A stretch of 64,000 nt of DNA from Tricholoma matsutake (GCA_026075535.2 AP026549.1:7564001-7628000), one strand, 5' to 3'. Positions 45,038-55,912 are shown, counted from the stretch's first letter. The notes: a model not told the origin generated them from the sequence alone. Numbers and translations are program-made.

Positions 45038-45876
45038 TAGCGTTTAAAGGTCCAGTCTGTAGGACCGAAAAAAAGACCGAAACTGAACTGAACTGGACCA
45101 ATTAGGACTGGACCAGTGGTCTATTTATGGACCAGTCTTTTTCAGTCCAGTTGCTGGTCTTTCATTTTGAAAAATATAGTAGGACCGATGAAAAACCGGT
45201 TAAAACCGGTTGCGACCGGTCTTTCTTCCCAAGGTATGTTTGGACCTTACTCGCACACATATTTACTTCATTTTCGGTCCCTGGATCATCAAAAACGGTC
45301 AAGAATTGGTTGGGATATGACCAAAAACATTTTTGTACGAGTATTTTGTTGTATCAGAACAACTTTGATTGCATTGCTTATTACCTGAGCTATAATTTTT
45401 TTTGTACAGCTATATGACATCATAAGAGTAACAACAACACACCTAATTATCTGTACCATGGGATTTTATTCATATAACAGCCCAAATGAGTGCAACTACA
45501 AACTACAAATTACAAACTACAAACTGCAACTTGAATGCATGTTCTTTTGGTTTTGGCCATATCTCAGTCAAATCTTGATGGAATTGCTTAAATGTTGGAT
45601 CTGTCTATGGAGCATTACAATCTATATCCATGAATATAATATATATGAGGTGATGGTCATATTTCTTGAGATACATATGGGTTATTTGGCACAATAAATT
45701 TTACAACAAAAGACTGGTCCAAACCAGTCTTTTTTTGGTCCATGGACTGATTAGGACTGGTCCTAAAGGGTTTGGTTGCGGTCCTCCAATATCTGGGTCG
45801 GTCCTAGACTGGTTGCGGTTGCCAGTTGCCCCATTTGGAAGTCAAAAACTGGACCGGACTGGACCTTTAAACACTA
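45038..45876. mobile_element. TIR-5: 839-bp hAT-like MITE
   Basis: Ends TAGCGTTTAAAGGTCCAGTC and, inverted, TAGTGTTTAAAGGTCCAGTC. It is flanked by a perfect 8-bp duplication CCCATCCC (45030-45037, 45877-45884). Sub-terminal zones repeat GGACCRG, GGACTGG and AAACCGGTTnnnACCGGT words. It contains no core repeat, tRNA-like segment or coding sequence. The same terminus type occurs in TIR-1, TIR-7 and the fragment at 21866. Confidence 0.9.
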
Positions 45877-45884
45877 CCCATCCC

Positions 45885-46155
45885 TCCTAAGCTTACACCT
45901 CCCAACATCTCTTTTATCAATGCTGCCACTTATGCACATGCTACCAAACTTCCTGGGGCAGTAGCCTTTCAGATGACCTTTGCTCCAGAAGGGTTATCTG
46001 CCCACTCCACCCAATCTGCTAACCCATCTGACCTTTCCAATATTCTGCCTGAGTTTCACAAATTTGCTGATGTCTTCAAATAAGACTAAAGCAGATACCC
46101 CTCCTCTGCATCAGTCTTACAATCTCAAGATAGAGACAGAAGACAATGCTCCTCC
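45885..46155 (+). pseudogene. pol: Gy-F protease-RT junction, followed by loss of RT
   Basis: After TIR-5 the frame reads PPNISFINAATYAHATKLPG, LSNILPEFHKFADVFK and then KADTPPLHQSYNLKIETED (one frameshift), which is the start of the RT module just before its first conserved block. At about 46155 it joins directly to integrase sequence (DWIYIPDITDLC). The whole RT and RNase H, about 1.6 kb in relatives, is missing. Confidence 0.75.
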
Positions 46156-47257
46156 ACCACTTCGACTGGATTTACATCCCAGACATCACAGATCTCTGCT
46201 TCAAGGTCCTTCAGTACAAACACAATCACATCCTCTCTGGCCACTTCAGACAAAACAAAACCCTGCAGCTCGTCCACTGGGAATATGTCTGGCCTAACCT
46301 CTGCACCTTCATCCAGGAATTTTGTAAGTCTTGTACCACTTGCAAACACTCCAAATCACCTCGACACAAACCCTACGGGTCCCTGAAGCAACTTCCACTT
46401 CCAGAGCAACCTTGGACCTCGATTTCCATGGATTTCATTGAGCAGCTTCCCAACTCCGACAGTCACACCACCATCCTGGTTGTCATCAACTGCCTCACAA
46501 ACAAGGCAGCTTCATCCTGATGGTCAATGAGATCACAGCCCAGAAACTAGCCAACCTGTTCATCCTTCATGTCTTCTCTAAACATGGTGTTCCATCTCAC
46601 ATCACTTGCGACCATGGATCTGAGTTTGTTTCCCTTTTTTTTCACTCCCTTGGAAAGGCTCTCGACATGTGGATCCATTTCACTTCCAGTTATCACCTGC
46701 AAGGTGATGGCCAGACAGAATGGCTCAACCAGACCTTGGAGCAATACCTCCAAATCTTCTGTAACTACCAGCAGGATGACTGGTCCCACCTCCTTCCCTT
46801 AGGTGAATTTGCCTACAACAATTCACCCACTGCCTCTACCGGTGTATCCCCTTTCTTTGCCAACAAAGGCTACCATGTGAACATTTCCGTCTTTCCCAAA
46901 TGTGACTTGGCCTCACAGCGTGCCCACGAGTTTGTTGTCAACCTAGACAACCTCCACCAGGAACTCCGGAAACAGCTTGCAGCCACTCAAGAGCGTTATC
47001 AAGGTCCTGCGGACAGACATTGGGCACCTGCACCCGACTTCAATGTCAGTGACTTTGCCTATGTCACTGCGGAAAATATCTGCACCACCCACCTGTCTAG
47101 AAAACTTTCCAAAAAGAACCATGGACCCTTCAAAATCATTGCCCGCCCAGGCACTCACTCAGTCACCCTGTGGCTTTCGGACCCTTTGCAGGCTATTTAT
47201 CCCATCTTCCATGTCTTGCAACTAGAAAAACACTCCCCAAACACAATTCCAAATTGA
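46156..47257 (+). pseudogene. pol: Gy-F integrase
   Basis: The zinc-binding domain HNHILSGHFRQNKTLQLVHW, then CKSCTTCKHSK, leads to the catalytic core SMDFIEQLPNSDSHTTILVV (Asp), then after a frameshift at about 46510 ITCDHGSEFVSLFFHSLGKA (Asp) and GQTEWLNQTLEQYLQIF (Glu). The DDE triad is readable. The C-terminal part has LSRKLSKKNHGPFKIIARPG (GPY/F module) and HVLQLEKHSPNTIPN. The block 46520-47257 is open for 245 residues. Integrase inserts cDNA; here one frameshift and the missing RT make the element defective. Confidence 0.85.
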
Positions 47258-47495
47258 GTACAACCTCCACCTCCTCCCATCACTATCGATGATGAGCTCG
47301 AGTATGAGATTGCTGAAGTCCTCAACTCCAAGGTCGACAACCGACACCGATGCAAGTTTCTCTACCTCATCCAATGGGGGAACTGATGAAGAAACCTCCT
47401 GGTTACCCACTACAGAACTCAATCATGCCCAAGAACTTCTTGCAGACTTTCACACCCACTACCCACAGAAACCCAGTCCATTACCTGCTTAAGCC
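47258..47495 (+). pseudogene. pol: Gy-F chromodomain
   Basis: It reads ITIDDELEYEIAEVLNSKVD then RHRCKFLYLIQWG, a one-base frameshift near 47375, and TDEETSWLPTTELNHAQELL. These match a chromodomain (EYEVExIL-D-R-----YLVxWxGY---ENSWEP-xNL), with the aromatic cage positions Y, W and W present. It lies directly after the integrase, as in chromoviruses. Confidence 0.8.
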
Positions 47496-47586
47496 TGATC
47501 ACCTTACTCATTCACTCAGTCAAGACTCAGATACAAATTTTATTACAAAATAAAAAGAATTTTTTGGTTCCAGCTGGATCCCTACA

Positions 47587-47961
47587 CTACCACCTCTGCT
47601 TCTCCCTCACCCTCTTCATTTGCACCCTCTTCGTCGTCACCTTCTTCCTCCTCCTCCTTGTCATCTGCCTGCCTTTTCCCCAGAAACTTCTGGAATGCCA
47701 CACAGTTGTCTCCTGACTGGCAGATTCCATGCATTTCCCACCGGAACTCTCACATGGCCCACTCCACTTGGTCTTCTTCCTCCTCACTCTCCTCCTTGGC
47801 GCTTTCATCCTCCTCCCCCTCTGGGTCCATTGCGTCCTGAATCTCCTCCATCAACTCCTGCACTGCACCAGCCACCTCTCCAAACCCTTTCCTCACTGTC
47901 TTTACCAGCTGCCGCAGCAGCTCTGTGATCTCCTTGGTTCCCCCTGTTGGACCCACTGTGG
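47587..47961 (-). pseudogene. Antisense ORF of Gy-F, C-terminal part
   Basis: This is minus-strand coding between the Gy-F chromodomain and 3' LTR. It reads ITELLRQLVKTVRKGFGEVA, GAVQELMEEIQDAMDPEGEE and highly acidic tails (EESEEEEDQVEWAM), with one stop near 47750, and ends at about 47587. The upstream part of the same ORF lies at 55010-55912 beyond a nested insertion. Joining across the insertion with one 4-base target copy keeps the frame. The shape (coiled coil, Cys cluster, acidic tail) resembles proteins common in Agaricomycete genomes whose function I do not know. Confidence 0.55.
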
Positions 47962-48280
47962 TGGACATGCCAGAGGCAGTCCTAGCTATGGTGGAGGCAG
48001 CAAGCAATGATGTTCTGATGTGACTCTACTACATGTGACTGTCTAACTAGCTACAGTCACATGACTACCTGGAAGGTTTTGACTTAATGCCCCACTCACA
48101 TGATTCCCAAAAAGGAAATGTATTATATAAACATTTAAAAATAGATTGCATCTATGATCGAGATCAACTACAGATCATAGTGATGCGACTTGAGGGCCCC
48201 CAGCCCACCAGAACTTGCAGAACAATGTTTAAACTGTGCAATATGTTTTATGAGGTTCTGTACCACACCCTTGTGCAGGC

Positions 48281-51200
48281 ATGTCTTTCTCTTGCTTTCA
48301 GCTATCCTCAAACACATCAGAAAACTCCCTATCACTGTACCTGGACCCTGCCAATACATCGGCACCATCATTTGAGGATTCAGATCAATTTGATGCTTTG
48401 ACAGACCCCGCGCATGCAATCTGTGGCTTGTTTACCTTTGACATCCATAATGGCTATAATCTGCAATGGGCTAGCCTTTCTGAATTTCATGCATGGCTGG
48501 AAAAAGAGGAGGAGGCAAATACTATTCAGATGGTGCACAATAATATTTGTCCCAACCACAACACACCACATCTCTGGACAGCAAAGCATATTTACATATG
48601 CAGACATGGGTTTAGTGGGGGGAAAAAGGATTACAAGAAGAAACACGCGTGGACATGAAAGGTTCCTGCAAAACAAGTTGGATGTCCATGCCACCTGACC
48701 ATCAAAACCTATCCAGGATCAGAGCGAGTCTTGGGCCAGTATAATGAAAATCACTTACACGAAACTGGAAATCAGAATGCGCACTTTACACGCTTGCCTA
48801 AGTCAACACGTCAAGAAATTGAGCGCCTTCTTCAACTTGGTGTAGAGCCCAAGAAAGTGGTATGATTTTAGCTATTTAGTCTTTACCTAACATGTCTGAC
48901 TGTCCGATTTTCTAGTTAGAACAGATCCAGGGGCATATCTATAATGAGGCAAACCTCGAGAACCTTCAATCATGTGATGCATGTGTAAGGGGACTAGGGG
49001 GGTGCCCTGTGTGTTTTTCCTATTTTTTATGTTCGTCCCATATTTTTCCCCACTTCATTTCCTTCTATTCTTCATTTTCTATGATTTTTCCGGATTTTAT
49101 TACTAATTTTCCCTTGCTATCATGTTTGTATATGTTGACACTTTTATATTTAGAGGCGGAGTACCCCTTCCGACACATACCCCTTGGTATGATGTCATTC
49201 GGCGGCCTTGATCCGCCTATCTCCGCCTTTTTCTATTTTTAGGTTATATTTGATTTTTGTCGTCTTCACATATACTGGGCATCAGCAAGGGGATCCTTAG
49301 AGTTTTCTCTTCGGATTTCCCTTTGCTAGGTGCGCCCCCAATCCCTGTATTATGTAGCATAATTTTAACTTCAGATTTCCCTTTGCTAGAGGCTCAGGTT
49401 GCCCTTATAGCATGCCAATCTGAATTTGTAACACATGCAGATGTGTGCTGCATTGAGAAGATGATAGAGGAGGAAACCATTTGCCTTGCATCTCAGGATG
49501 GTGCTTCAGTTCTTGAATGGGTAGCTGCTCTGCGAAAAAGGGGGCATTTTGTCAGTCTGAAGAGCAGTTCTGATACATCTCCCCTCAACTCTGGGCTGGA
49601 AAAGAATTCATTTGTACTGATTATACAGACCCAATATCAGCAAGAGTGTTGGCAGAAACATGGCCATCACTTTGCTGGCATCGATGCAACTCATAACACC
49701 ACACATTATGAGAACATGAATTTATTTACACTTTTGGTTCGTGATCGATGGGGACATGGTACATAGCCTTATTTTTTTATGCACTTTAAATAATTTTTGT
49801 CATGTTAGGGATGCCCGCTGCATGGATGATATCTTCCAATGGAACTGAAGAAACTATTACACACTTTCTGAATGCGATCCAAACACAAAATCCATCAATT
49901 AAACCCGAGTATTTCATGTCAGATCAAGATCATGCCAAAATGAATTCAATTGCCCGTGTCTATCCAGAGTCCGCATCACTTCTGTGCTGGTGGCATGTGC
50001 TTCATGCATGGCAACAGCATTTTTCCATGCATAACTTTCCAGAACTCTGGGAGCTTCTGAAGCATTGGATCTGAATAACTGATTGCAAGGAATTCCAAAA
50101 CACTTGGGAGAAAATACAAACCTATCTTAAGGAATACTGGGTAAATGATATGTATGTCTGGTTGTGGTCAGCAGTGTACCAGCAAGACAGGAACATCTTC
50201 CAGATTTGCAACACAAATATGCTTGTTGAGGCATAAGTGGATCTTCTTGCTTGGTTGTTAATTGAAATGTTCTGATGATCGTTCTTGACATCTCCAGTTG
50301 GCATCATCTCCTTAAGGGAAATTTTATGCAAGGGAAGAGAAACCGGCACCTCGATCACCTCATACATATCTTAGTTGATCAAGCAGTCCCATATTTCATT
50401 CAGAGACATTGTCAGCAAGAGAGTGGCTTTGAAGGACCAGATCTCGAAGTCAAGAAGCAGATTGAAATTGAGGCACATGCAAAATCCATAATGTGCCAAC
50501 ATATCTTGCAGGATACACAAGTTGCTGAGATATTTCTTGTGCAGTCTCAATTGGATCCCCTGGTCCGATATCGCATAGATCTAGATGCATACGATTGTGA
50601 ATGTCTCACGTTCCCAGTGATCTGCTTCTGCAAGCATGTATGTGCTTTTCAGAATCACTTCCCTGAGTTCTGTAAACCAGTGCCAACATCAGCACTAGCT
50701 ATACATTGTCCAGATTCATTTGAACCTGACAGCCACCATTCCATGGACTCTGATGACTCTGATATTGAGCTCCTGGATGAAGCAACCACTTCTTCTAGTA
50801 CGGACACAGTGGTAATCACAGACATCATCAAGAAACTTTCCAATCTAGCTATCCATCTCCAAACCCAACCACCTTCTCCCCTCTCCCAGCTCTTGCATGA
50901 TCTTCATGACCAACTTGATCTGCTCATGACGAAACTCAATGCACCTCATCATGCAGCACTACCAATCAAAAAGAAGATTTCACCCAATCAGCACTCATGG
51001 CCAGAGATAGCAGCAGTCATGAACGTACCTGTTAAAAGCAAGTGGAAAAAGCACACCAATCCATACTCAGGAGGTGAACAGCCAGGGAAAAAAGCAAAGA
51101 GGGATGCGCTAACCCCTGCTCAAGCTAAGCCACCATTGTCTTCAATGATTACCACAGCTAACATTCCAGATAACACTCAGCCCACGCACTGTCAAGTGTC

Positions 51201-51522
51201 ATCAAATCAAGGCAATATGGTGTCTCCAATGGTGGTAGTTCACCCGCCAATCACACATCCATTCAACCTTGTGAGACTGTCACAATCAACTGTGGCTGCA
51301 ATTGCACCGTTTTTCCCACTGCCACCACCACCACTAATCACCCCATCTGCAACACCAATCCCACTCAACCCTGCCTCAATTGACTTATGGAATACATTTC
51401 TGCTTCACTCTCTCAAATGAGCACAGCTTAACCAGCTATGTTCACACTACAAGGTAAAAGCCAATGGAACTAATGAAGCCCTCATTGCACGACTGCAGGC
51501 TCACGCTGGTGTCATTACTTAA
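48281..51522 (+). pseudogene. MULE transposase with SWIM zinc finger and SAP-like C-terminus
   Basis: Four exons with introns at 48860-48915, 49759-49808 and 50233-50297. The N-terminal part has VGCPCHLTIKTYPGSERVLG. The DDE core has HHFAGIDATHNTTHYENMN (Asp), YFMSDQDHAKMNSIARVYPE (Asp) and LCWWHVLHAWQQH. The SWIM finger is YDCECLTFPVICFCKHVCAF (CxCxnCxH). A Ser/Pro-rich linker with a KKKISPNQHSWPE basic block ends in LNQLCSHYKVKANGTNEALI, like a SAP DNA-binding helix pair. In-frame TGA stops are near 48656, 50072 and 51418, the third intron donor is ATAAGT, and a solo LTR interrupts exon 2. The start near 48281 is uncertain. It would have cut and pasted MULEs; now dead. Confidence 0.8.
48984..49409 (+). 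mobile_element. Solo LTR of the Gy-C family in the MULE transposase
   Basis: 426 bp, TGTAAGGGGACTAGGGG to CCCTTATA, flanked by the perfect 5-bp duplication GCATG (48979-48983, 49410-49414). Removing it joins the transposase codons for SCDA and CQSEF in frame. It matches the Gy-C LTR at 22223-22645 in reverse orientation. Confidence 0.85.
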
Positions 51523-51902
51523 ACTTTTACTTCTTACATATTCACCTTATTGCACACGTACATCTATTGAATCTATTTATATGATTGACCCTTAGCAACG
51601 AACATATCCATTATCATCTTAAAACATACAAAACTAGATCTGAAAAGATCTGTCGTCTACCAATTTGGGTGGAAAGCAAATGTGAACAAACAATTTTCCC
51701 ATTTTGGAATCACATGAGTGGGGCAGAAAGTCGCCAACTCTACCTGGAGTAGGTGCCCACACACCCTACTCCATCTGCCCACATGCAAAGAAGGCAATGT
51801 CCTCATCACCACAGAAAAGAATCAGGCAAAACTGTAAGTAATGATAATAATATATGCAAGTGAACTCTATATGAAAGTAAAACAAAAAACAAAAAAAAGA
51901 AC

Positions 51903-54668
51903 TCAACAAGGTGGTGTCCATCCTAATGCTTGAAGCACACAACTCAAATCAACCAGATGAGGGTCACGACCACAGTCAAGATTCAGAACAGGAGCTGGTG
52001 GTGCAAATGCAGGTGCTCCTCTGAAGGGAACAATGACAGTTGGTTTGCCTGGTCCTATACCAGAGGGATGTTGACAAGTGATGAGGACTGAAGGTTGAAT
52101 GAAGGAAGGCCAAGGTGAAGAAAAAAATTGTTGGGATGGTAAAAGAAATTGTGGCAGGGATCGTTGTTGAACATGCCTGCATAAGGACTGAAATGAGCTT
52201 GGGAGGTTTGAACAAAGACCTGAAAGGTCTCGTGGGGGCGCAAGTGGGGCAGGTGGGGGAATGGGGAGGGATTCAGCATCTTCTGCCCAGTCAAAATGTG
52301 TAGGGAGGGGCAAAACAGCTCATTGAGGGTGGAGCTGGGGTGAGCTGGGGTGTATAGGTGTTGATGGGGGCTTAGACAGTGAACAGGGGGTGTCCACAGG
52401 TGTAGACAACTTTGTTGGTGATGTGGCAGTTATGTGAGGTGTAGGTGGCATTGGGTGACATAGCAGCAGCAGTGGGCTCAAGGTGCAGAACAAGGGGCTG
52501 GGGATCGAGCTGGGGGGAGCAAGGTGCTACTGGAGGGCTCCTGGGCCTTTGTTTGGAGTTCTGGGGCAAGTAAGTTTGTTTATTTGAGTAAATGAGGTGT
52601 TTCGATGAGCATGTCTGGGTGTTGGGTGTTCTCTGTATGTGGTTTGTAGCCTGGTTAGCTGTCTCTAAAGTGGGGGCAGCCATTTGCATGCTAGTTGTCA
52701 CCCTAGTTGTCATTTTTTGGCCATTTGGTTCAGGTGTCGTTGCTGTTGTTTACGGTGTTGACAACAGTGATAGCAGTGCTGATGTGGTTGATGGTGTCGT
52801 TGGCAGTGATGTGGCAACTAGTGAATGGCAAGGGTTTACATACCCCTGGGGGTATGGGCAAAGGGTACATGAGGGTAAGGGTAAGGGTATGAACTTTCCT
52901 ACCCTCTACATACCCTTACCCCTGAGGAGGGTACAAGGGTATACAGAGTCACACTTTAGAAGATGTCAACCACCCATGATATCAGTATAGTAACCCTTAT
53001 GAAACTTGATGACCTCTCTGACCACTCTTTGCTGTGCAAGTTGGGTTATTTCCTCTATGGTCCCATCCTATTGAGTTATTCAGGCAAAGGTATTCTCCTA
53101 AAGACAGTACTAGACTACTACCTTGTGCTTTTCAACATGCTAAAAGCTCAGGTAATTACTAAAAATGGATAGGACCATGTTTGAGCATCATCAGGAACCT
53201 ATTTGAGATAAACCCTTGCATCATACCCCCAAGGGTATTGAATACTCTCTATACCCTGGGGTAAGGGTAACAATGAAAATTCCCAAGGGTTACCCCTGCC
53301 AATCTCTAGTGGCAATGTTGAGGGGAGTGCTGGGGTGTTCTACGATGGTTTGCGTGGCTGTTTCAGTGGTTTGGGGTGTAGCTTGGGTGCCAAAGTCGAT
53401 GCATACACTTTTCAGTGCGGTGGTGTTGTCATCATCAGGTGGCTCTGTTTGTAGGGCTGCACACTGATGTTCGGGGTTATCATTGGTCTGGGATGCTGTT
53501 TCATAGGTCCTGGGCAGTGCAGTGGTGTCATCGTCATTGGGTGGCTCTGTTTGTAGGGCTGTGCACTGATGTTTGGGGTTATCATTGGTCTGGGATGCCA
53601 TTGTTTGGAGTTCTGGGGCGAGTGGTTTTGTTTTGTTGAGTAAACGAGGTGTTTCAACAAGCAAATGTGCTTGTCGTCGCATAACTCCATTGTCTGGGTG
53701 TTGGGTGTTCTCTGTACATCGTTTGTAGCCTGGTTAGCCATCTCTAAAGTGGGGGAAGCAGTTTGCATGCTAGTCATTGCCCAAGTTGTCATTTTTTGGC
53801 CATTTGGTTCAGGTGCCATTGCCGTTGTTGACAGTGATGTGACAGCATCGTTAGGGGGCTGGGGAGTCTGCTGTTGGGCTGTGGGTCCACTCAGCAGAGT
53901 GCACCATCATTTTCTGGCTGTTGGGAGCAGGTTTGGGGCAGGGGAGGCAGCTGTGGTGGCAGTTGTCAATGACGTTGGTGTCATCGATGGGAGTGGTGAC
54001 GTGGCTGATGGGGGCCATGTGGGCATCATCAGCAGTGATGTTGGTGGTGATGGAGGGTTGGGAGTAGTGTCATTGAGGGGTGTCGTCTGTGTAAGGGCAT
54101 CAACAGTGGAGGTGGAGGTGCTCTGGGTGCTGGTATGCATCGTGTCACGAGTTGTCAACTCAGTTTGTACACCTGCGTTGACCTGGATCTTCTGGAGCCA
54201 TGTCTGTTGCTCCTCACACTTGTCTGGTCCATGTCTTGTCTCCCAGGCCTCGCATTTGGCCTTCCTCCCTTTCTCATATGCGAGCTTGCCTGTTACCTCC
54301 CTTTCTTCCTTCCCTTCGTCGAGTCCAGCTTCATGGCCTTCTCTCCAACCGTTTTCATATGCTCATTCCTCTGCATGTTTCATATTCTCGAGCCCTTCTT
54401 TTCTGCCAAGTTTCTTGCCTTCTTCAAACACAGCATTGCATGTGTTTTCTTCATCCTCATTAGCCAGATATCTTCCTTCATTGTAGCCTTCCTTCCATCC
54501 TGCATTAAATGCTTTGGTTCTTGTGTTTTCCAGTAGTTCTTGTATAACACTCCATAATAGGGCATTACATATGACAGCTATTGATGTGGTTGTTACGGGG
54601 TTGCAGAAGCATCCAATTTCAGCAAACATGCTTAGAGTGGGGATTTGAGAGTTGCCAGGGTCTGGCAT
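51903..54668 (-). pseudogene. Unknown ORF of the 137-bp-LTR element
   Basis: The minus-strand reading starts at 54668 (MPDPGNSQIPTLSMFAEIGC). An apparent hydrophobic stretch near TTTSIAVICNALLWSVI is followed by repeats of the type AGWKEGYNEGRYLA, EEGKKLGRKEGLE and NGWREGHEAGLDEGKEGRE, a Gly/Glu/Lys heptad-like pattern. After stops and frameshifts a Thr/Pro/Gln-rich region follows, with duplicated segments (about 52553-52818 versus 53596-53850; a 108-bp tandem near 53441-53650). It ends with a Pro-rich block at 52313-51903. No known domain is recognised. TIR-6 interrupts it. Confidence 0.45.
52819..53308. mobile_element. TIR-6: 490-bp hAT-like MITE with GGGTAA-type sub-terminal repeats
   Basis: Ends TAGTGAATGGCAAGGGT and, inverted, TAGAGATTGGCAGGGGT. 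It is flanked by gtggcaac (52811-52818) and gtggcaat (53309-53316), 7 of 8. Sub-terminal repeats are GGGTAAGGGTAAGGGTA and CATACCCCTGGGGGTATG words on both sides. It is non-coding. Confidence 0.8.
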
Positions 54669-55014
54669 GCTGGTAGAAACTAGGCAGTTGGTAGCTGGTA
54701 CTGGATACTAGGACTTGGGACTGAAACTGGAGACTAGAAAGCAAGAGACTTTGAATGAAGCTAGATGCGAAGTTGCATGTTGTGATGTGGCACACGAGAA
54801 AAAAAAGCAAAGGTTAGAAAGAATAGAACAGAGCAATAGCGCATGCATCGAATCATGCTCTCATCACCATGATGGACACACCAGAGGCGGTCCTAGCTAT
54901 GGTGGAGGCAGCAAGCAACGATGTTCTGATGTGACTCTACTACATGTGACTGTCTAACTAGCTATGGTCACATGACTACCTGGAGTAGGTGCCCACACAC
55001 CCTACTCCAGCGGT

Positions 55015-55912
55015 CCCTGCCATTCTTGCTGCAGGGGCCTCCTGCACCTCCCACACCATCTCCTCGGATTTATCTTTGATGCACATGCAATTATTGCACA
55101 CATGCCCCTGCGTGCCCATCTTGAAACACAAAATCTTTTGATTTTTGCACCTATGCAGCTCCTCAGTAAGGGAAAAGCAGGTAGGGGGAAATAACACTCA
55201 CCTTTTACAAGGCAGGGCGGCTTGAACCCACACCTGCCTACTGTTGCCATGGCTCAGCCGCGTTTTTTTGCTACTTTGGGAAATAAAATAGCTAAAATTC
55301 TGAAAATATTTGAGGACCTAGATCACATGATAAGCCAAGGGGTCCTCTGCCAACTCTAAGCGATCCGACCACCGGTTCTCATGTTATGTAAGTGGCTTAA
55401 AATGCAGCTTCGCAAGCCACCATCCAAGCCACTTAAATAACATGGGAACCGGTGGTCAGATCACTTAGAGTTGGCAGAGGACCCCTCGGCTTATCATGTG
55501 ATCTAGGTCTTCAAATATTTTCAGAATTTTAGCTATTATATTTCCCAAAGTAGCAAAAAATGTGGCTGAGCCATGGCAACACTACCATGACAGTGACCTG
55601 CCCCTCGGGCTCCTCTGACTCCACCCATGCCTTTGACTTCACTTTCTTTTTCTTGGGAGACTTGCTCCCCTCTGCCTCATCCGCTAACCCTGCGGCTGCA
55701 GCCATCCACTTCTTTTCCGCTTTGTGCATGGTGGTTGCCTCCCTTTTCCACACCTCTGCCTCCCTGCATGCTACCTTGGCTTTGGCAGCCTCCTCAGTGG
55801 CCCTCCTCTCCTCTGCCACCCTCTGCTCCTCCTCTTCCTGCCTCTTTGCTTCCTCCTCGAGCTCCTTCATCTCCCACTCCATCTGTTCTTGTTGGGCCTT
55901 CATTGTGGCCAA
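55015..55912 (-). pseudogene. Antisense ORF of Gy-F, N-terminal and middle part
   Basis: On the minus strand, ATKMKA-type starts near 55903 lead into a long charged coiled coil (EEEAKRQEEEEQRVAEERRA, KAEKKWMAAAAGLADEAEG) and a lysine-rich patch SKSPKKKKVKSK. A foldback element interrupts at 55580-55243. Beyond it, RCKNQKILCFKMGTQGHVC and NNCMCIKDKSEEM form a Cys cluster that may bind zinc or DNA. A possible short intron (GTGAGT near 55203) lies between. It continues at 47961. It is antisense to gag-pol and sits before the 3' LTR. Confidence 0.6.
55243..55580. mobile_element. Foldback element, 338 bp
   Basis: Two near-identical inverted arms of about 155 bp (55243-55398 and 55427-55580) surround a roughly 28-bp centre. 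Outer ends are GTTGCCATGGCTCAGCC and complement. A 3-base ACT flanks both sides and may be the target copy. It interrupts the antisense ORF of Gy-F. Confidence 0.8.

Larger units (their letters stand above)
48074..51739 (+). mobile_element. MULE (Mutator-like) DNA transposon
   Basis: It is flanked by a perfect 9-bp duplication CTACCTGGA (48065-48073, 51740-51748), the Mutator hallmark. The ends are inverted repeats of roughly 45 bp sharing TGCCCCACTCAYRTGATTCC. It carries a single transposase gene. It inserted in the left LTR of the 137-bp-LTR element, which is complete at the other end for comparison. Confidence 0.9.
47962..55009 (-). mobile_element. Small element with 137-bp LTRs and no pol
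   Basis: Direct repeats of exactly 137 bp lie at 47962-48073 plus 51749-51773 (split by the MULE) and at 54873-55009. Both start TGGACA and end ACTCCA (TGGA/TCCA inverted ends). The flanks GTGG (47958-47961) and GCGG (55010-55013) are a likely 4-bp target duplication; removal restores the antisense ORF of Gy-F. About 2.6 kb of own internal sequence codes on the minus strand for an unknown protein. No protease, RT or integrase is seen, so it is non-autonomous. Confidence 0.65.

Noticed and set aside
52850..52900. Interstitial telomere repeat
   Set aside because: The unit is GGGTAA/GGGTATG, not TTAGGG, and it is part of MITE sub-terminal repeats with defined ends and target duplication.
53665..54486. 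273-residue plus-strand open frame
   Set aside because: It lies antisense to the unknown ORF of the 137-bp-LTR element, whose minus reading has a better protein-like repeat pattern; the plus frame is Ser/Val-rich without motifs.
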